Assembly (NCBI RefSeq): GCF_023343835.1
Contig: NC_064435.1
Span: 43,242,103-43,306,102, forward strand
Direction of reading: 5' to 3'
Source of the DNA: Lagopus muta
Lineage: Eukaryota > Chordata > Aves > Galliformes > Phasianidae
Length of the DNA stretch: 64,000 bases
Below are positions 37,126 to 49,253 of this stretch, piece after piece. A model generated the notes under the pieces. The model made no database searches and was not told the DNA's origin. It saw nothing but the letters and a program-made list of their open reading frames with translations. Numbering within the stretch: the first letter of the stretch is position 1; each line of letters begins with the position of its first letter. Both the position numbers and the translations under genes were made by a program.

Positions 37126-40100
37126 TTTCTCTTCTTTCTTTTCTTTTCCTTTTTTTTTTTTTTTTAAATAATGGTGATCACATTCCTGTAAGATTTCAAT
37201 GATCACCATTCAAAAGTATGAACAATGAAAGTTGCCAAAAAGAAATAACTAAGAGCATTTATATGACTGCTCTGCATAACCACTCTTGTTTCTTATTTCC
37301 TTGCCTTTCTCATGGTACTTTTCTCTGTGAATAAACCTCTTATGTCTGATCTAGGATAGACTTTATTTTGTGTTGAATTTCTCAGCTAGATTTGTAACTG
37401 AAGATGTCGTGTTATAACCCTTTGTTAGCCTTTGTCAGCAACCTGGAGAATAGGCTCATGGAGATTCAATAACCACGCTTGTATGATTGTACAATGTACT
37501 TTACTTGCAGTAGCTGTTAGATATGGGCTTTCAGAAGTGGTCTAGATGCTCAAGCTACCTGTAGGCTAGGCACACCATTTGCACTTCTTAATTCTTTGTG
37601 CTGCATATCTCTGTACAGAAAGCATCTGAACATTAGCGTAAAGCAAGATATTATCTGGAGTAAAATAAAATATTATTTGGAAATGTTGTGGAGTTAACTT
37701 ACTCATGACCTTTCAACTTGCATTATTTTCTTTGTTATGAAATAAGAGACTACCAAGCTAACAGTTTGCACTTATTATGGATGCAGTTAAAAACAAAAAA
37801 AAGGAGTTAAAAAATTAAATATCTGATAAACAATTCTTTTTCAAGTCATCAGAATAAAATATTAATGAAAAGTTCTATAAGAAGAATAAGTCAGGTACTG
37901 AACAGGATTTATAAGTGAGGGAAGTGTTTGTGTAACAGTTAAACTGCTCATAATCCCAGTCCATGAAATGGATCCAGTTGATTCTAGCTGATATTCAGTA
38001 GATTCAAATATCAACTTTTAAGAAGCTAGAATTGAATCAATATGCGTGTTACACATACACTGACAGAGATGAATTAAGCTGTTTTATCTATCATAACCTC
38101 TGGATTATTCATACATTACTTTCACTGTGTCTCATGCAGTAAGAGTGATTCAAGTTTTCTACACCATTGTGCCTGTCATCTTGTCACATTTTAATGTCAA
38201 CACTGTGTTTATTAGGGACATTTTGCCCAGAGGGATTTTCATTTTTGTCATTCAGCCAGTGACGAGAGAAAATAGCACCGTGTCTCTGTGTTTTTGCATA
38301 GCATCTCACCAACATAGTTGGTGACTAACAGCGCTGTCAAAATAACCATCAAGGCTTTATAAAATGTATAATTCTATTTCTTTATTGTTTAATGACTTTC
38401 CCTTTTTATTCCCACTGCTTCACATGGTGCAGCTATAAGTCTGCAAACAAAAGGTGGACTGAATGAACCAGAAAATCATTAAGATAAACAAAAATTCATA
38501 AAAAATTGTCTTCCATTGGGATGGAAGGAAAAAATAAAGAATCAGAGAAGCAAGCCAGTGAACTGACATGACTGTCATGACACCTCCAGTTAGAAGCAGA
38601 AGGTCAACTGTACAAGCTATGTAAAAGCACGCTTATAATTACTGAAAAAATGTGTCCAACATTTTCCATTGTTGCTATGTATCTATTTCTGAGACGTAAT
38701 TTACTAAGCAAGATCTGTAGCTATGACCACTATAGCAGTGGTTAATTATTCAGTAGCACCTTATCACAGTTGGTACCACGTCTTTTCACTGAAATGGTCT
38801 CTATTTTAAGTGTGAACATTAAATGCTGCAAAAGATCAGGACAAAATGTGGAAAATGCACAACGCATGTTTATCTTCAGAGATATATATATGTTTGTATC
38901 TGTTATTCACCTCAGAGATAAGATTTTCTGGGTTGCTAATTACAGCTAGGTTGACCTGGGGATAAACATTGGCTTAACAGGTTTAATAATCTGAATCCAT
39001 GGACAATGGAACTCCATGGAACTGTTCATCCAATAAAAAGAAAAAAGTCATTGTAAGTATGGGCCCTTTATTCTTTACAATTTGTTCCATCTGCTTGGCT
39101 GAAAGTTCTGACAAATTGTAGAACACCCTTTCTTGCACCTTCAACCTGAAACACTGAATACAGTAATATTTTTTTGTATTTTTGGTATTTTACTGACTTT
39201 GATGATGTAAAATTTTATGTAGAAACTAATTGCTTTGATCATAAAGCCCTCCTCTTGCAGAGACAATACCAGTTGCAAACTTCAATTTAAGAAAACAAAA
39301 TATCACCAGGCATTCATCCATACAAGGGGAATTCCAGAGTCAAGCTACAGAAGGAGGAGCCCATCTGTGAATAATTAACTCTCTTAAATATTTGGAGGAG
39401 TATCTGACTCAGTTTATATCCCTAAAAGAAGACATAAGAATTCAAGCGCCATAAATTCAATATTGTACCTTCCCCATTCCTGGCATCATGGGGTTCCAGG
39501 GGTGCTCTGTTGAGCTATGAAATTCTGGATATGACTAAAGTCAGGCTGCTGTCCCCTTGTTGGAGCTGGGAACAGAGACCTTAACTCTGCTCCAAGAATT
39601 CTTTATCTCTAGGGAATAGGCTAATACAGACTGTTTACAGAACTATTTACCATAAAACTATTTATGAGAAATAGGGATAAAATTCAAACTTAAAAAATTT
39701 AAACTTAAAATACCAAGGCATGGAGAAGTCAGGGCTCTCTGGGGAGAATAATAAGAATTAAGGACATTTCAAAAGAAATAGATATTTACTAACTGCTGAT
39801 GTTTTTGTGTGTGAATGGCATGTGAAATGTTGCAGTCTTTTTTAGGAGAACAGTAGGAGTGTTTTAAATGCACTTCCAGCTAATCAAAATCCAAGTGGTC
39901 ATAGAACACGAAAGAATAAGCAGTAAAGTTGATATATTTAAATCGAACATTAAAATTCAACAATAAACCTACACTCCTTGAGTGTGCCTCTATTTTACTA
40001 AGTATTTCAATGCAATATAATTAATTTATTAGCAGTAATTAACATACTGGTAGCAATATCCTTGAACAAGGGCTTTAACTCAAGAGATCACACTTAACAA

Positions 40101-41609
40101 GAAAAAATTACTGTGCTTCTACTGATTTCTGCATAAAGGGAGATCTGATACCCAAATATTTGAAAGTCAATATGGAATCAAAACTTATTAATCCAGAAAT
40201 AGAAGAGGACTTAATATGCATTATGCAATTATACAGTATCATATTTTACAGAGAGCTGCTATGGCATACAACCAGTATAACCTGTACAAATGTATTGTCT
40301 GTGATTTTTTTTTCTATTTTCTTTATTTATTATACTACTTACAGGCATGCACAGTTCCTTTGTCTTCTTTGTGACAATCTGACACAGCTTGGGAAAGCAA
40401 GTTCACTGTTCATTAGAGAAATGCCACCCAGAGGGTCCTTTCAGAAAGCTTTGTGTATTCCAGCTGGGAAAAAAGAAGTCTGAATATTTTCCATAGTCCT
40501 GCACTTCAGCTCTGATGTACTGTCATTACCAGTACTGCAGAAAAAACTGTGATATTTCTTACTGCACTGCCTAGTAGACCAGTGTCATTAGGGAAATACC
40601 ACAGCCTACTTTATGGGAAACTGTCCTATTTTAGATGTAGGCATATCATAAAGAACTTTACATCTGACAGGTTTTCTTGGACTGTAATATTTTCTACTCA
40701 GGTAAGTATCTCCCTTTATTTCCCCTATATTATAAAGTGCATTACCTACTTACCACTTTTTTGTGTGTGTGTGCCAATTTATTATTTAACAACATTTTAA
40801 ATCACTCGAGTTTTAAAAAATCAGACATTCTCTTCCTGGGATGTTGGTCACAATTCTCCATTTTCTTTTTACCTCAAAACCTGTACTATTAACTTCTGTC
40901 ACCTTAAAAGCCTTTTACACAACACATTGCTCTAGTTATTGAAGCATATGTAATTATATCCAACAGAACCTATCCTGGGGCAAGCTGATTTCATACAATT
41001 TTTATACTACCTTTTTTCATTATTTAAGCAGAGGGAAATCTTTAGGACATTGTGATTAAACTGAAATTGGAACTGTTCAAGGTATGTTATTCTGAGAAAA
41101 GGCAAACACCTACCATCTTTATGATGAGTTTAATTTTTTGTCTTTATTTTTTTGTAAAAAGAACTTCAGCCCACTTGGCATAGATATTGGTCACATATCC
41201 AAGACTGTCATCATTATGATTTTTCATGAGTCCATATTACTGTTCATTAGTACTTTGTGGCTTGGATTGAAGCTTAATTCAGTGGAAATAGAGACAGTGA
41301 TTAATATCACATTATAGGCATATCTAAAAATCTTTTCTGACTATTATAGATAAAATCTGCGTAGATAGATCTGAGAGTTTAAAAAGAACCAGTTAAAATT
41401 GCACTATCAATTCCAGCAAGGCGTTTCTTAAGAACACATAACTGCCACTGCAGAATACACAGATAAACATTGCAAACTTATTACTAAAGCTTGCTGGGAT
41501 GGGAATTTCTGCTCCATGGGACATTCCAGATTGGACAAGAGTAAAACACCAACATTGCAGTTTTCTGCTTTGCAGAACAAACTATTTTGGGCCTATAACC
41601 TCACCCGTG
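37126..41609. other. Non-coding DNA, no gene seen
   Basis: After the T/C-rich flank of the CCCTT array (37126-37165) there is about 4.4 kb of unique AT-rich sequence. The longest frame (107 codons, 40160-40483, plus) shows no motif or family resemblance. No repeat or RNA gene is recognised. Confidence 0.6.
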
Positions 41610-41614
41610 ATCAG

Positions 41615-41870
41615 GCAAACTGGGCAGCATGCCAGTCTGCCGGGGAGCTGGGCAGCAGGTAAATTGGCCAGCAGGCAAAACGGAGGCTAGGCAGGCAGCC
41701 AGCCAGGCAGCTTGCAAGTCCATCTGCCAGTCAGGCAGCCAAAAAGCTGGCATGCTATCACATGGGTTGTCTCCCTGGCTGCCCAGCGGGGAAGGTTGGG
41801 AAGTGGTCAGCCAAACAAGCCACCTGTCTGCCAGGGCAAGAAGCAGGGTAGCCCTGCTGCCTGCTGCTTC
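41615..41870. repeat. GC-rich islet of degenerate GGCAGC/CAGCCAGGCAG units
   Basis: A compact GC-rich block, well above its surroundings. It is built from imperfect GGCAGCCAGCC, CAGCAGG and CTGCCAG words, e.g. AGGCAGGCAGCCAGCCAGGC. An exact 10-bp inverted repeat, AGCATGCCAG at 41626-41635 and CTGGCATGCT at 41747-41756, lies within it. Frames are open on the plus strand simply because stop codons are rare in such composition. It is best read as a decayed minisatellite or an unidentified repeat. Confidence 0.6.
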
Positions 41871-44800
41871 TCATCAATGACTCTGAAGGAATGCATGTAT
41901 TCCAGTGAAAAGTGTCAATTCTATTCTGATATCAGACTGTTCCAGAGAATATGTTTAACCACCTCTATTTCTTACAAGAAATACACATATTTAATATATT
42001 GAATTACAGACAGCTACAATGAAGGACTTGTTGTCTGTAGAAAGACCCAGACACAATTTAGGATTAAATGTATGAAATGTGATCTACCTGCTTCTTGGCT
42101 GCATACAATTCACTGTTCAAATTTGCATTTTAAAGATGTTCTGCTGCTGTACATTTGTAGTACTATGTCATGTTCAGAAACTTGCCACCTTCTGCTGCTA
42201 AATTCCACATAGGATGAAAGAATTAGGTACCTTTCTGCCTAAGTTTCTGATTAAATTGTATCTGGTGCAAGTTCTTGGAGTATACTTATGTGCTCCTGGA
42301 ACACACACAGCTGTATGTCACAATGACACTACGAGAAGCATTTGGAGTTTCTGCTTAGAAAAATGGCTTTTCCATTTACCAGAAGAAAACTGGACCTGGG
42401 TCTTCCTTCTACATGAAGGATTATAAAGTCTTCCCTAAGTTTCTGGAAAGGCATCCTAAACACAAAGTTTAAAGGAAATAAAAAGCAGAAAACTTTGCCT
42501 GCCTTGCAAAGATTGCACTACTGCAGAAATTATTGAAGATCTAAGGGAGACAGGATGTGGCAAGCACCCCTGCTGGCAGGCTGGTGTTCTGATCCTGATT
42601 TCAGGGCTGTTTCTATATTTTAAAATAAATATTCTCTGCATAAAAATGAAGAACATGGTGAGACCAGGGGCTGGAACTCTCATCTGCTTATTTGCAGATA
42701 AGCACCCTCACTACAGGGCATACATAATTATTCATTTTTATCCTTTTCACCTGAAATATTTAATTTCTCTTGAGCACCCCTGCTCAAGGTGATCAGGGTA
42801 GACAGTATTGCCCCATCCATCCTGCTTTGTAGCCTTAGAAAAAGATGCTCTGTCCAGTCACTGATATGGATTTTAACATCAACCTCTCAACCTCTCAAAA
42901 TTGCTCTGTTCACTTACAAGTTGAGCAATGCTGTCCCTGCCTGGTGTGCTTTAAAAGATGGATGTCCTTTCAGAAGGAAAGCTGGTAGGCTTGAGTCTGG
43001 GAGAGAATGCTGAAAATCTGTGAACTGAGTTAAAGAGTCTCAGGTCCTGAAAGCAGCAGTCCTACAGACAAATCTAGGATTATCTGATTAATCTTTTGAA
43101 TTCCTTCATGAAGCAGTCAAAACCCTTAGAACTCATTTTGTGATGTCCTTCCCAGATTTTCCTTGCTACTCTTAAGGACTATTAAGCAAAGGTCAAGAGA
43201 ACATTAACAAGAGTGTGTCCTCAACTTCTGAATTTATTTTGTGTGTGTATTTGTGTGTGCATTATACAATGTGTACATCTCTATATGTATGGATGTAAAT
43301 ATAGCTATATATATACACCATATACTATGCATACAGATTATAGAAATACAGACTGTATTTGAGGGCACGGAGGAAAACACTGTAACTGTTACAGACCTCA
43401 AGATTTATTAGCACTGTTAACTGCTCTTGTATCAGCATCACAGAGACTCAGTTCAATAGTATGCTGTGAAAATGTGCGACATGGGATCTTGCTACAAGCA
43501 GCATCTGGTATCTAGCTACGTATTGACTATCTCAGACTGCTGCTAATGTCTATTTATGAAGGACTCAGTATTTTGAATGATATACAGGGTCAAAAGCAGG
43601 AATGAGTAGGATGAGGGAGAAGGATTCCTGCTGTTTTTGACTTCAAATAGGAAGAACAGAAGAATCAAGGGACTGACATAGAAGAAACAGTTTTAGGAAA
43701 ACAAAATAACAGATAACAAGCAAGAAGTAAACAGAGTTAAAAACATAAAATGAGGTTAAAGCCTTAAAAAGGAGAAAGTTTAGGATTCATGGGAATCATA
43801 GAAGTATGAATAATTTTCTTCTCTTGTGTCTTTTTTAGCAGTGTTATCAACAAAACGCTAAAAACATTAAGAAACTGACAATAAAAGTAAACTTATTGTA
43901 AAATATTTTGTAAACCAACAATGTGCAATTTTAGTTCACTGTTAGACAACGGTCTCAGTATTACCTGAAAAAGGCGATTATGAAATCTGAAAGAAGCAAC
44001 ACAGAATACTGGCAACTCAGAATGTATCTTCCTTCAACTGGTGCTTTACCTGAAGGTTGTCACTGCTCGATAAAAATGTTCATCCCACACGCTCACAATC
44101 TGTTCTCTGTTGAAGGCTCATCATACTACTGCAACACCAAGGAATCATAATCACTGTTTCAAACTAACCTCTCATTTTCTGAACTTGATTTTTTGATGGA
44201 TGAAAAATTTCAATCTTCTTCTGCTAAAGAATACACAGAAATGTCACAATAACACAAAGATTTCCAATGCTTTGAAATCTGGACAACTAGTCCCTAGCAT
44301 TATGGGAAGCATAGATGAGGATAGATTTTTTTCTTAATTTTCTCCCATCACTTATCTGACTGCAGAATCTGAAAGAGAATCTTGAGACTTATCCTTGGAC
44401 AGAATGTCCTCAACTTGGCAACTTTAGGTGAATATCTTAGAAACACAGCACACTTTTATTAGAGTCCTAAGACAAAAACAATTAAAAGTCCTATTTTGGA
44501 GGATGCAGTCTGAGGCAGCTCTCAGTGAGCCTATTCCTCTCTCACTCAGCCCCAGAGAATGCAGGAACATTTTTTCTAGCCTCTGTGACTTCCATCTTAT
44601 GGCCTACACTGCTTTACTAGAAATGAAAGAGGGAAAAAGAGGCCAGGTCATACGGAAATCAAAGGCAGCAAATGAAAATATCACGGTGTTGCCACTGCAT
44701 AATTATCTGATGGGATTTATTATCAATTACTTTAGAATGTCTGCATTACTGTAACTTCATGTGTTGTCCATCAGTCTTTTTTATTATTCCCCTAGTGCAA

Positions 44801-45236
44801 AGAGAGTTAATCTGAGTTGTTCTGCTGGGAACTTCCTAGACATAAAAAAAAAATCCTTGTCAGTAGGAAGACCAGTTACTCAGTTCCTTCTCAGCAGTCC
44901 TGGAGGAAGGAGAGTTGTAGATCTGTTACAGAGAAAATTGTATTCAGTCCTACTGATACCTGACAGAGAAAGACAATATTGGCAAAAATAAACAAAGAAC
45001 AAAAAGGATTCAACTCACAGCTTCTTATGGGATTTATTTGCATTTATGCATCTGTCTGATGATTTGCAATGTGCAGTTTATGAGTTATTGAAAGACTGGG
45101 AGATTTTCAAGAGCTAGCGAAAATTCAAGCGAAAGAAGACCAGACAAGGGCCTTTACCTCTTATTTTTTACAGTCCTCAGACTGAGAGACAAAAATCCTA
45201 GCTCATAACAAAATAACAAAAATCATGAGCCAAAAG
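41871..45236. other. Non-coding DNA, no gene seen
   Basis: Unique sequence with a TG/TA-rich tract at 43241-43318. The longest frame (108 codons, 44428-44754, plus) has no recognisable motif. No RNA gene or interspersed repeat is identified. Confidence 0.6.
43241..43318. repeat. TG/TA-rich imperfect simple repeat
   Basis: Alternating purine-pyrimidine sequence of GTGTGTAT, TGTGTGC and TATATATA units over about 78 bp. Confidence 0.8.
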
Positions 45237-45521
45237 GGAGCCAGGCTCTTTTCAGTGGAGCCAAATAAGAGGACAAGAAGCAGTGGGCGTAATCTGGTAC
45301 AAAGAGGGTGTGTCTGAACATCGGGAAGCATTTCTTCACTTGCACAGGTGACGGAGCTCTGGAATAGGTTTCCCAAAGAAGCTATGTATCCTTGGAGATA
45401 TGCATCTTTAAAGGATACCTGGCTCTAAGTGTTCTTGCTTGAGCAGAGACCAGATGGGAGTTTGAACAGATGGTCTCAAGAGGTCCCTTCCAGCTTCAGT
45501 CCTGCTGTGATTCCGTAATAC
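45237..45521 (+). mobile_element. CR1 LINE 3' fragment, plus strand
   Basis: A 5'-truncated CR1 of about 285 bp. Landmarks are GCCAGGCTCTTTTCAGTGGA, AAGAGGACAAGAAGCAGTGG, a TTTCTTCACTTGCACAGGTG block (the 'FFT..V' codons), CTCTGGAATAGGTTTCCCAA, and the tail AAGAGGTCCCTTCCAGCTTC followed by CTGTGATTCCGTAATAC. The tail wording ('CCAGCTTCAGTCCTGCTGTG') departs from the other copies and may be a further subfamily. Confidence 0.88.
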
Positions 45522-46356
45522 TCACAAAAATGATGCAGAAGTGGACATATCTTCTATGTGATTAATGCTGATAAGCAATTATAGAAGTGAGCAAAAAACC
45601 ACTGCAAAAGCTGAGCATAGTTACAGAGATGACGTATGTCAAAAAGTTCTTCTTCACTACAATAGTACTCCTGGTGAAACTTCAATTTAAAAGCCGAATC
45701 TGCTTTAATATGAATCTAGTCCCTGATTATGGTTTTCATAAATATGATGAAGAAAAATTTTGGATATATTTTCTTCCTTTTGTGAGTTGAACATTTTGCT
45801 GTTTACAAGATCACTTAATTAAACATTTCTATTTTTATGGACTTGCTTTGTACCTCCTACCTTTTGGGAAAGTAGATAAAGATAAGGCTAAAGATAACAC
45901 CTTTCTTTCTCTTTGAGCAATAGCTGTGGTGTTAGATATTATAACATTCAAACAGGATGCGATATTGATCTTTTACTGTTATTTGGGTCAAACATAATTA
46001 TAGCTTTCTTTTGTTTCCATTGCTTAGTAACAGTACAAGACCTGACAGCTCTATGAACATCTTAGAAGAAAAAAGAATCTTGCAAGAAGGTTGTTCAGAT
46101 CAAGTTTTGTGAAGTATATGCATTTTTTATACCTTGCTTTGTACTTCAGCTAAACTCACTAGGCAAATCACATCTCTGCTTATTTACAAATAAGTGGTAT
46201 TCTTCCTACATGCACAAGATCTGAATATAAATTATAATTTCTTGCTGAAATTTGAAAACAAATGGAGGAACTGTTTAAAAAATAGGTAACATCCTCAGTA
46301 CTCGAAATGGAAGGCTCAATTCCTTTTCCTGTCTGCCTGCGTATTATTCCAGTACT

Positions 46357-46450
46357 ATAAGAAAGTCACTCAGTCTTCATCCCTATTTTCTCTACAGTCC
46401 CTGCTTGCTTTATATGCCTAGGTTGTAAACTTCTGGGACAGAAAATGCTT
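46357..46450 (+). mobile_element. Possible ancient amniote interspersed repeat
   Basis: AAGAAAGTCACTCAGTCTTC, CCCTATTTTCTCTACAGT and GGTTGTAAACTTCTGGGACA follow the order of the widespread amniote repeat phrases 'GCAAGTCACTT..CTCTGTGCCTCAGTTTCCC' and 'GATTGTAAGCTCTTTGGGGCAG'. Divergence is high and the family is not certain. Confidence 0.3.
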
Positions 46451-47466
46451 TCCCTTCTCTCTGAGAAGTAGCTAGTACTATAGTAGTTGCAGTAGTGTCT
46501 TAAGTGACAGATCAACAAGCAAAAAAGTAATTGCTAATTCTGCCAATGCATTTGCCAATGCAAATTATTCTGAATTGGGAAAATTTTTAATAATTAGTGA
46601 GAAGACTTTAAATTATACACTTCAGAAAGCTGTGCATTGAAGCTAAAGAGTCAACTCAGCAGCAGTAAGACAAAAATTTGAACCACAAGTGATTTGTGTC
46701 AGTTTAAAATTGAGAGTGGAGAGGGGCCATTTGCTCTCAAAGAGATGACTGACATTATAGCCTTAAAGACCATAGACTGAAGCTATGAAACAATTTCTTA
46801 TGTTTATAAAGAATTCCTGTTCTAATGGCAAAGATCTTGGTCACAGCGTAACAGACAAATGCAGGCCTAAATAACTGTTAATACATACATAAGTCACTGA
46901 CATCAAAGGAATTTATTGTTTAACTGAAAAGTTAAGTATGGTTCTATTCTGTCTTCTCACTCAACTTTGAATGAGTCTGCTACATCTGAATGAAATGCTT
47001 GCCTTAAAAAAATTCTCAGGAGTTCAACACTGCAGCCACTTGAGGTCAGCAAACTGTCCTGCACATGCATCCTGAATAATGCCACTAGTGCATGTGCATG
47101 TTTTTAAATGAGTGTATTCTGTTCATCCACTTACACAACAATTGAGACTTATATAGCACTTGTCAGAGTATTTAAATAATCAATTAGAAAAAAGCATACA
47201 GATCACTGGATGAAGATGTTAAAATAACAGAAAAGAATAAATAAAACACAAGTGTTGGATTCATACAATCATTTAATAATGTAATATAAAATAAATAAAT
47301 AGTTACAATAATATATAAATAAAGATCTATATTTACAATATTACAGTTTTGTATGAATTTCAGATTTACACAGAAGACAAAAATCTGTCAGTTGGATATT
47401 AACAATTTATTTTCCTTAGTTACTCACCCAAGTGTTTTAACCAAGTGTATTTATTTTTATGTATGT

Positions 47467-47468
47467 AT

Positions 47469-47503
<35 letters not shown>

Positions 47504-47507
47504 TTTT
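47467..47507. repeat. (ATTT)10 tetranucleotide microsatellite
   Basis: About ten uninterrupted ATTT units. Confidence 0.95.
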
Positions 47508-48505
47508 CTGGATATTTTAATAGTTTGCTTTATAGCCTTGTCCAGTGTAAGTAGTCTCTGAACTGTGCAGAAAAATTGGATTTGATTCTTTTATCTTTGT
47601 TACAAGCAATTTATGAGACGAATCCTGTAGCATAGTTCATGGGTTAGAGTACTGAATCTTCAGGTAATCACTCAAGGTTTAAGATCTGGCAGAATCATTG
47701 ATATCAGCACATTAAATATACAAAGAATAAAGAGTTGTTGAGACTGGAGTAAGAATGGTGTTGCTTGAATCTAGTTAAGAAATATCTAAAATGTGACTAA
47801 CGTTAAATGGTGAAGAAATGCAATAAATCTAAATTCTATTAATATTGGTAATATAACTCTCAAGATTTTTGACAAGAGTAGGTATCTTAGGGTAACTAGC
47901 AATCCATTTGACAAGCATCTCACTGATTTGATGGCTTTACTTGCATCTGAAATGGGTTTATGCAAACTTAATAAATGTGGCTTAGATTTTCCTTAGAAGG
48001 AAAATTTATTTTATCAGTTATGGAACCAATGTCTTTTTCATATGGTTGCATACACAGTGCTTCAAATAGCTTATTGACTGACCTCAAATGAAGATCATAA
48101 AAAGCTTTTCATATTATGCTGAATTATGATCATTCTGGTTCACTCTTGCACCACATTAAACAAATGAAATCAGGCAAGCCATCATAGGACGTGTCAAAGT
48201 TCAAATCAACAGTGTATATTTTTCTGACAAAGATATTAAAATATAACAGCTTGCTTGTATTTATGTATTTTAGATGTATTTATGTATATAGATGTATCTT
48301 AGAGCCTAAAAAGAAAGTTGAGTGCAGTTTAAGAAGACTCACTTCTTATGTAATAGTACTTTATAGAAAACTAGTCGGCAAATAAAGCAGAGGGATGTGT
48401 ACTTATTGAAATATTGCAACAGCATGAAGAGATAACTGTCCACGTGACACGATAAGGAAGGCGAAATAAGGAAGTACAGATGAAATAGAAGATTATAGGA
48501 CTTGC

Positions 48506-48649
48506 CCCTTCCTCCCTTCCTCCCTTCCTCCCTTCCTCCCTTCCTCCCTTCCTCCCTTCCTCCCTTCCTCCCTTCCTCCCTTCCTCCCTTCCTCCCTTCC
48601 TCCCTTCCTCCCTTCCTCCCTTCCTCCCTTCCTCCCTTCCTCCCTTCCT
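48506..48649. repeat. (CCCTTCCT)18 octanucleotide array
   Basis: Eighteen exact copies of CCCTTCCT, a pure polypyrimidine plus strand. The minus strand has GGG runs every eight bases. It passes without a break into a CCTT tetranucleotide array. The Leu/Pro/Phe-repeat reading frame across both arrays is not a gene. Confidence 0.97.
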
Positions 48650-48791
48650 TCCTTCCTTCCTTCCTTCCTTCCTTCCTTCCTTCCTTCCTTCCTTCCTTCC
48701 TTCCTTCCTTCCTTCCTTCCTTCCTTCCTTCCTTCCTTCCTTCCTTCCTTCCTTCCTTCCTTCCTTCCTTCCTTCCTTCCTTCCTTCCTTT
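48650..48791. repeat. (CCTT)35 tetranucleotide array
   Basis: About 35 uninterrupted CCTT units, i.e. GGAA/AAGG on the minus strand. It directly continues the octanucleotide array: an octamer is two tetramers carrying one T-to-C change, which suggests the octamer arose by expansion of a variant pair. Confidence 0.97.
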
Positions 48792-49216
48792 CAGTGTGAT
48801 ATTTCTGTTATGTCTAGGGTCATGACTTAGATGCTTTTTGGGGGCCTTTTAAATTTGATTTGGTTTTTCATATGCTTTCTATTCTCTATATCAATATATA
48901 AGAACTCTTTATAAAGTTACAGAGTCTGCAAAGCACTTGAAAAACTTATCTAATTTATTCTTGGCTGAAGGCAAGTTCAATGATACCTATATCATTCCTT
49001 ACAGATGTTTTTTCCTAACTTCCACTGAGAGTTATTTTACAATCCACGTGGACAATCCTTTCTCAGGGCTTGAGATGCTAACACTTAGCAATCCAAAAAT
49101 GAAATTGCTTGTAATTCACCAACTGCTTCTTTGTGTGCCTTGAGATGTGCTTCAGCTCACCACTTCCAACATATTAGAAAATATTTGACACAAATACCTC
49201 CCAACCTGCTTTTCTT

Positions 49217-49218
<2 letters not shown>

Positions 49219-49250
<32 letters not shown>
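49219..49250. repeat. Poly(T) tract, T32
   Basis: The longest homopolymer in the window. No AATAAA complement lies within 40 bases on its right, so there is no support for a retrocopy tail. Confidence 0.95.

Positions 49251-49253
<3 letters not shown>

Larger units (their letters stand above)
45522..48505. other. Non-coding DNA with A/T simple repeats
   Basis: No gene is seen. It contains a possible old SINE/LINE tail at about 46357-46450 and a (TTTA)n run at 47467-47507. The area around 47270-47350 is A/T-rich (AATAAATAAATAG words). Confidence 0.6.

Noticed and set aside
36871..37209. A 112-codon minus-strand frame with Gly-Lys-Gly-Arg-Glu repeats
   Set aside because: It is the translation of the AAGGG array and the neighbouring A-rich tract, so it is a composition artefact.
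48502..48825. A 107-codon frame of Leu-Pro-Pro-Phe and Phe-Leu-Pro-Ser repeats
   Set aside because: It is simply the translation of the CCCTTCCT/CCTT microsatellite, with no independent coding evidence.
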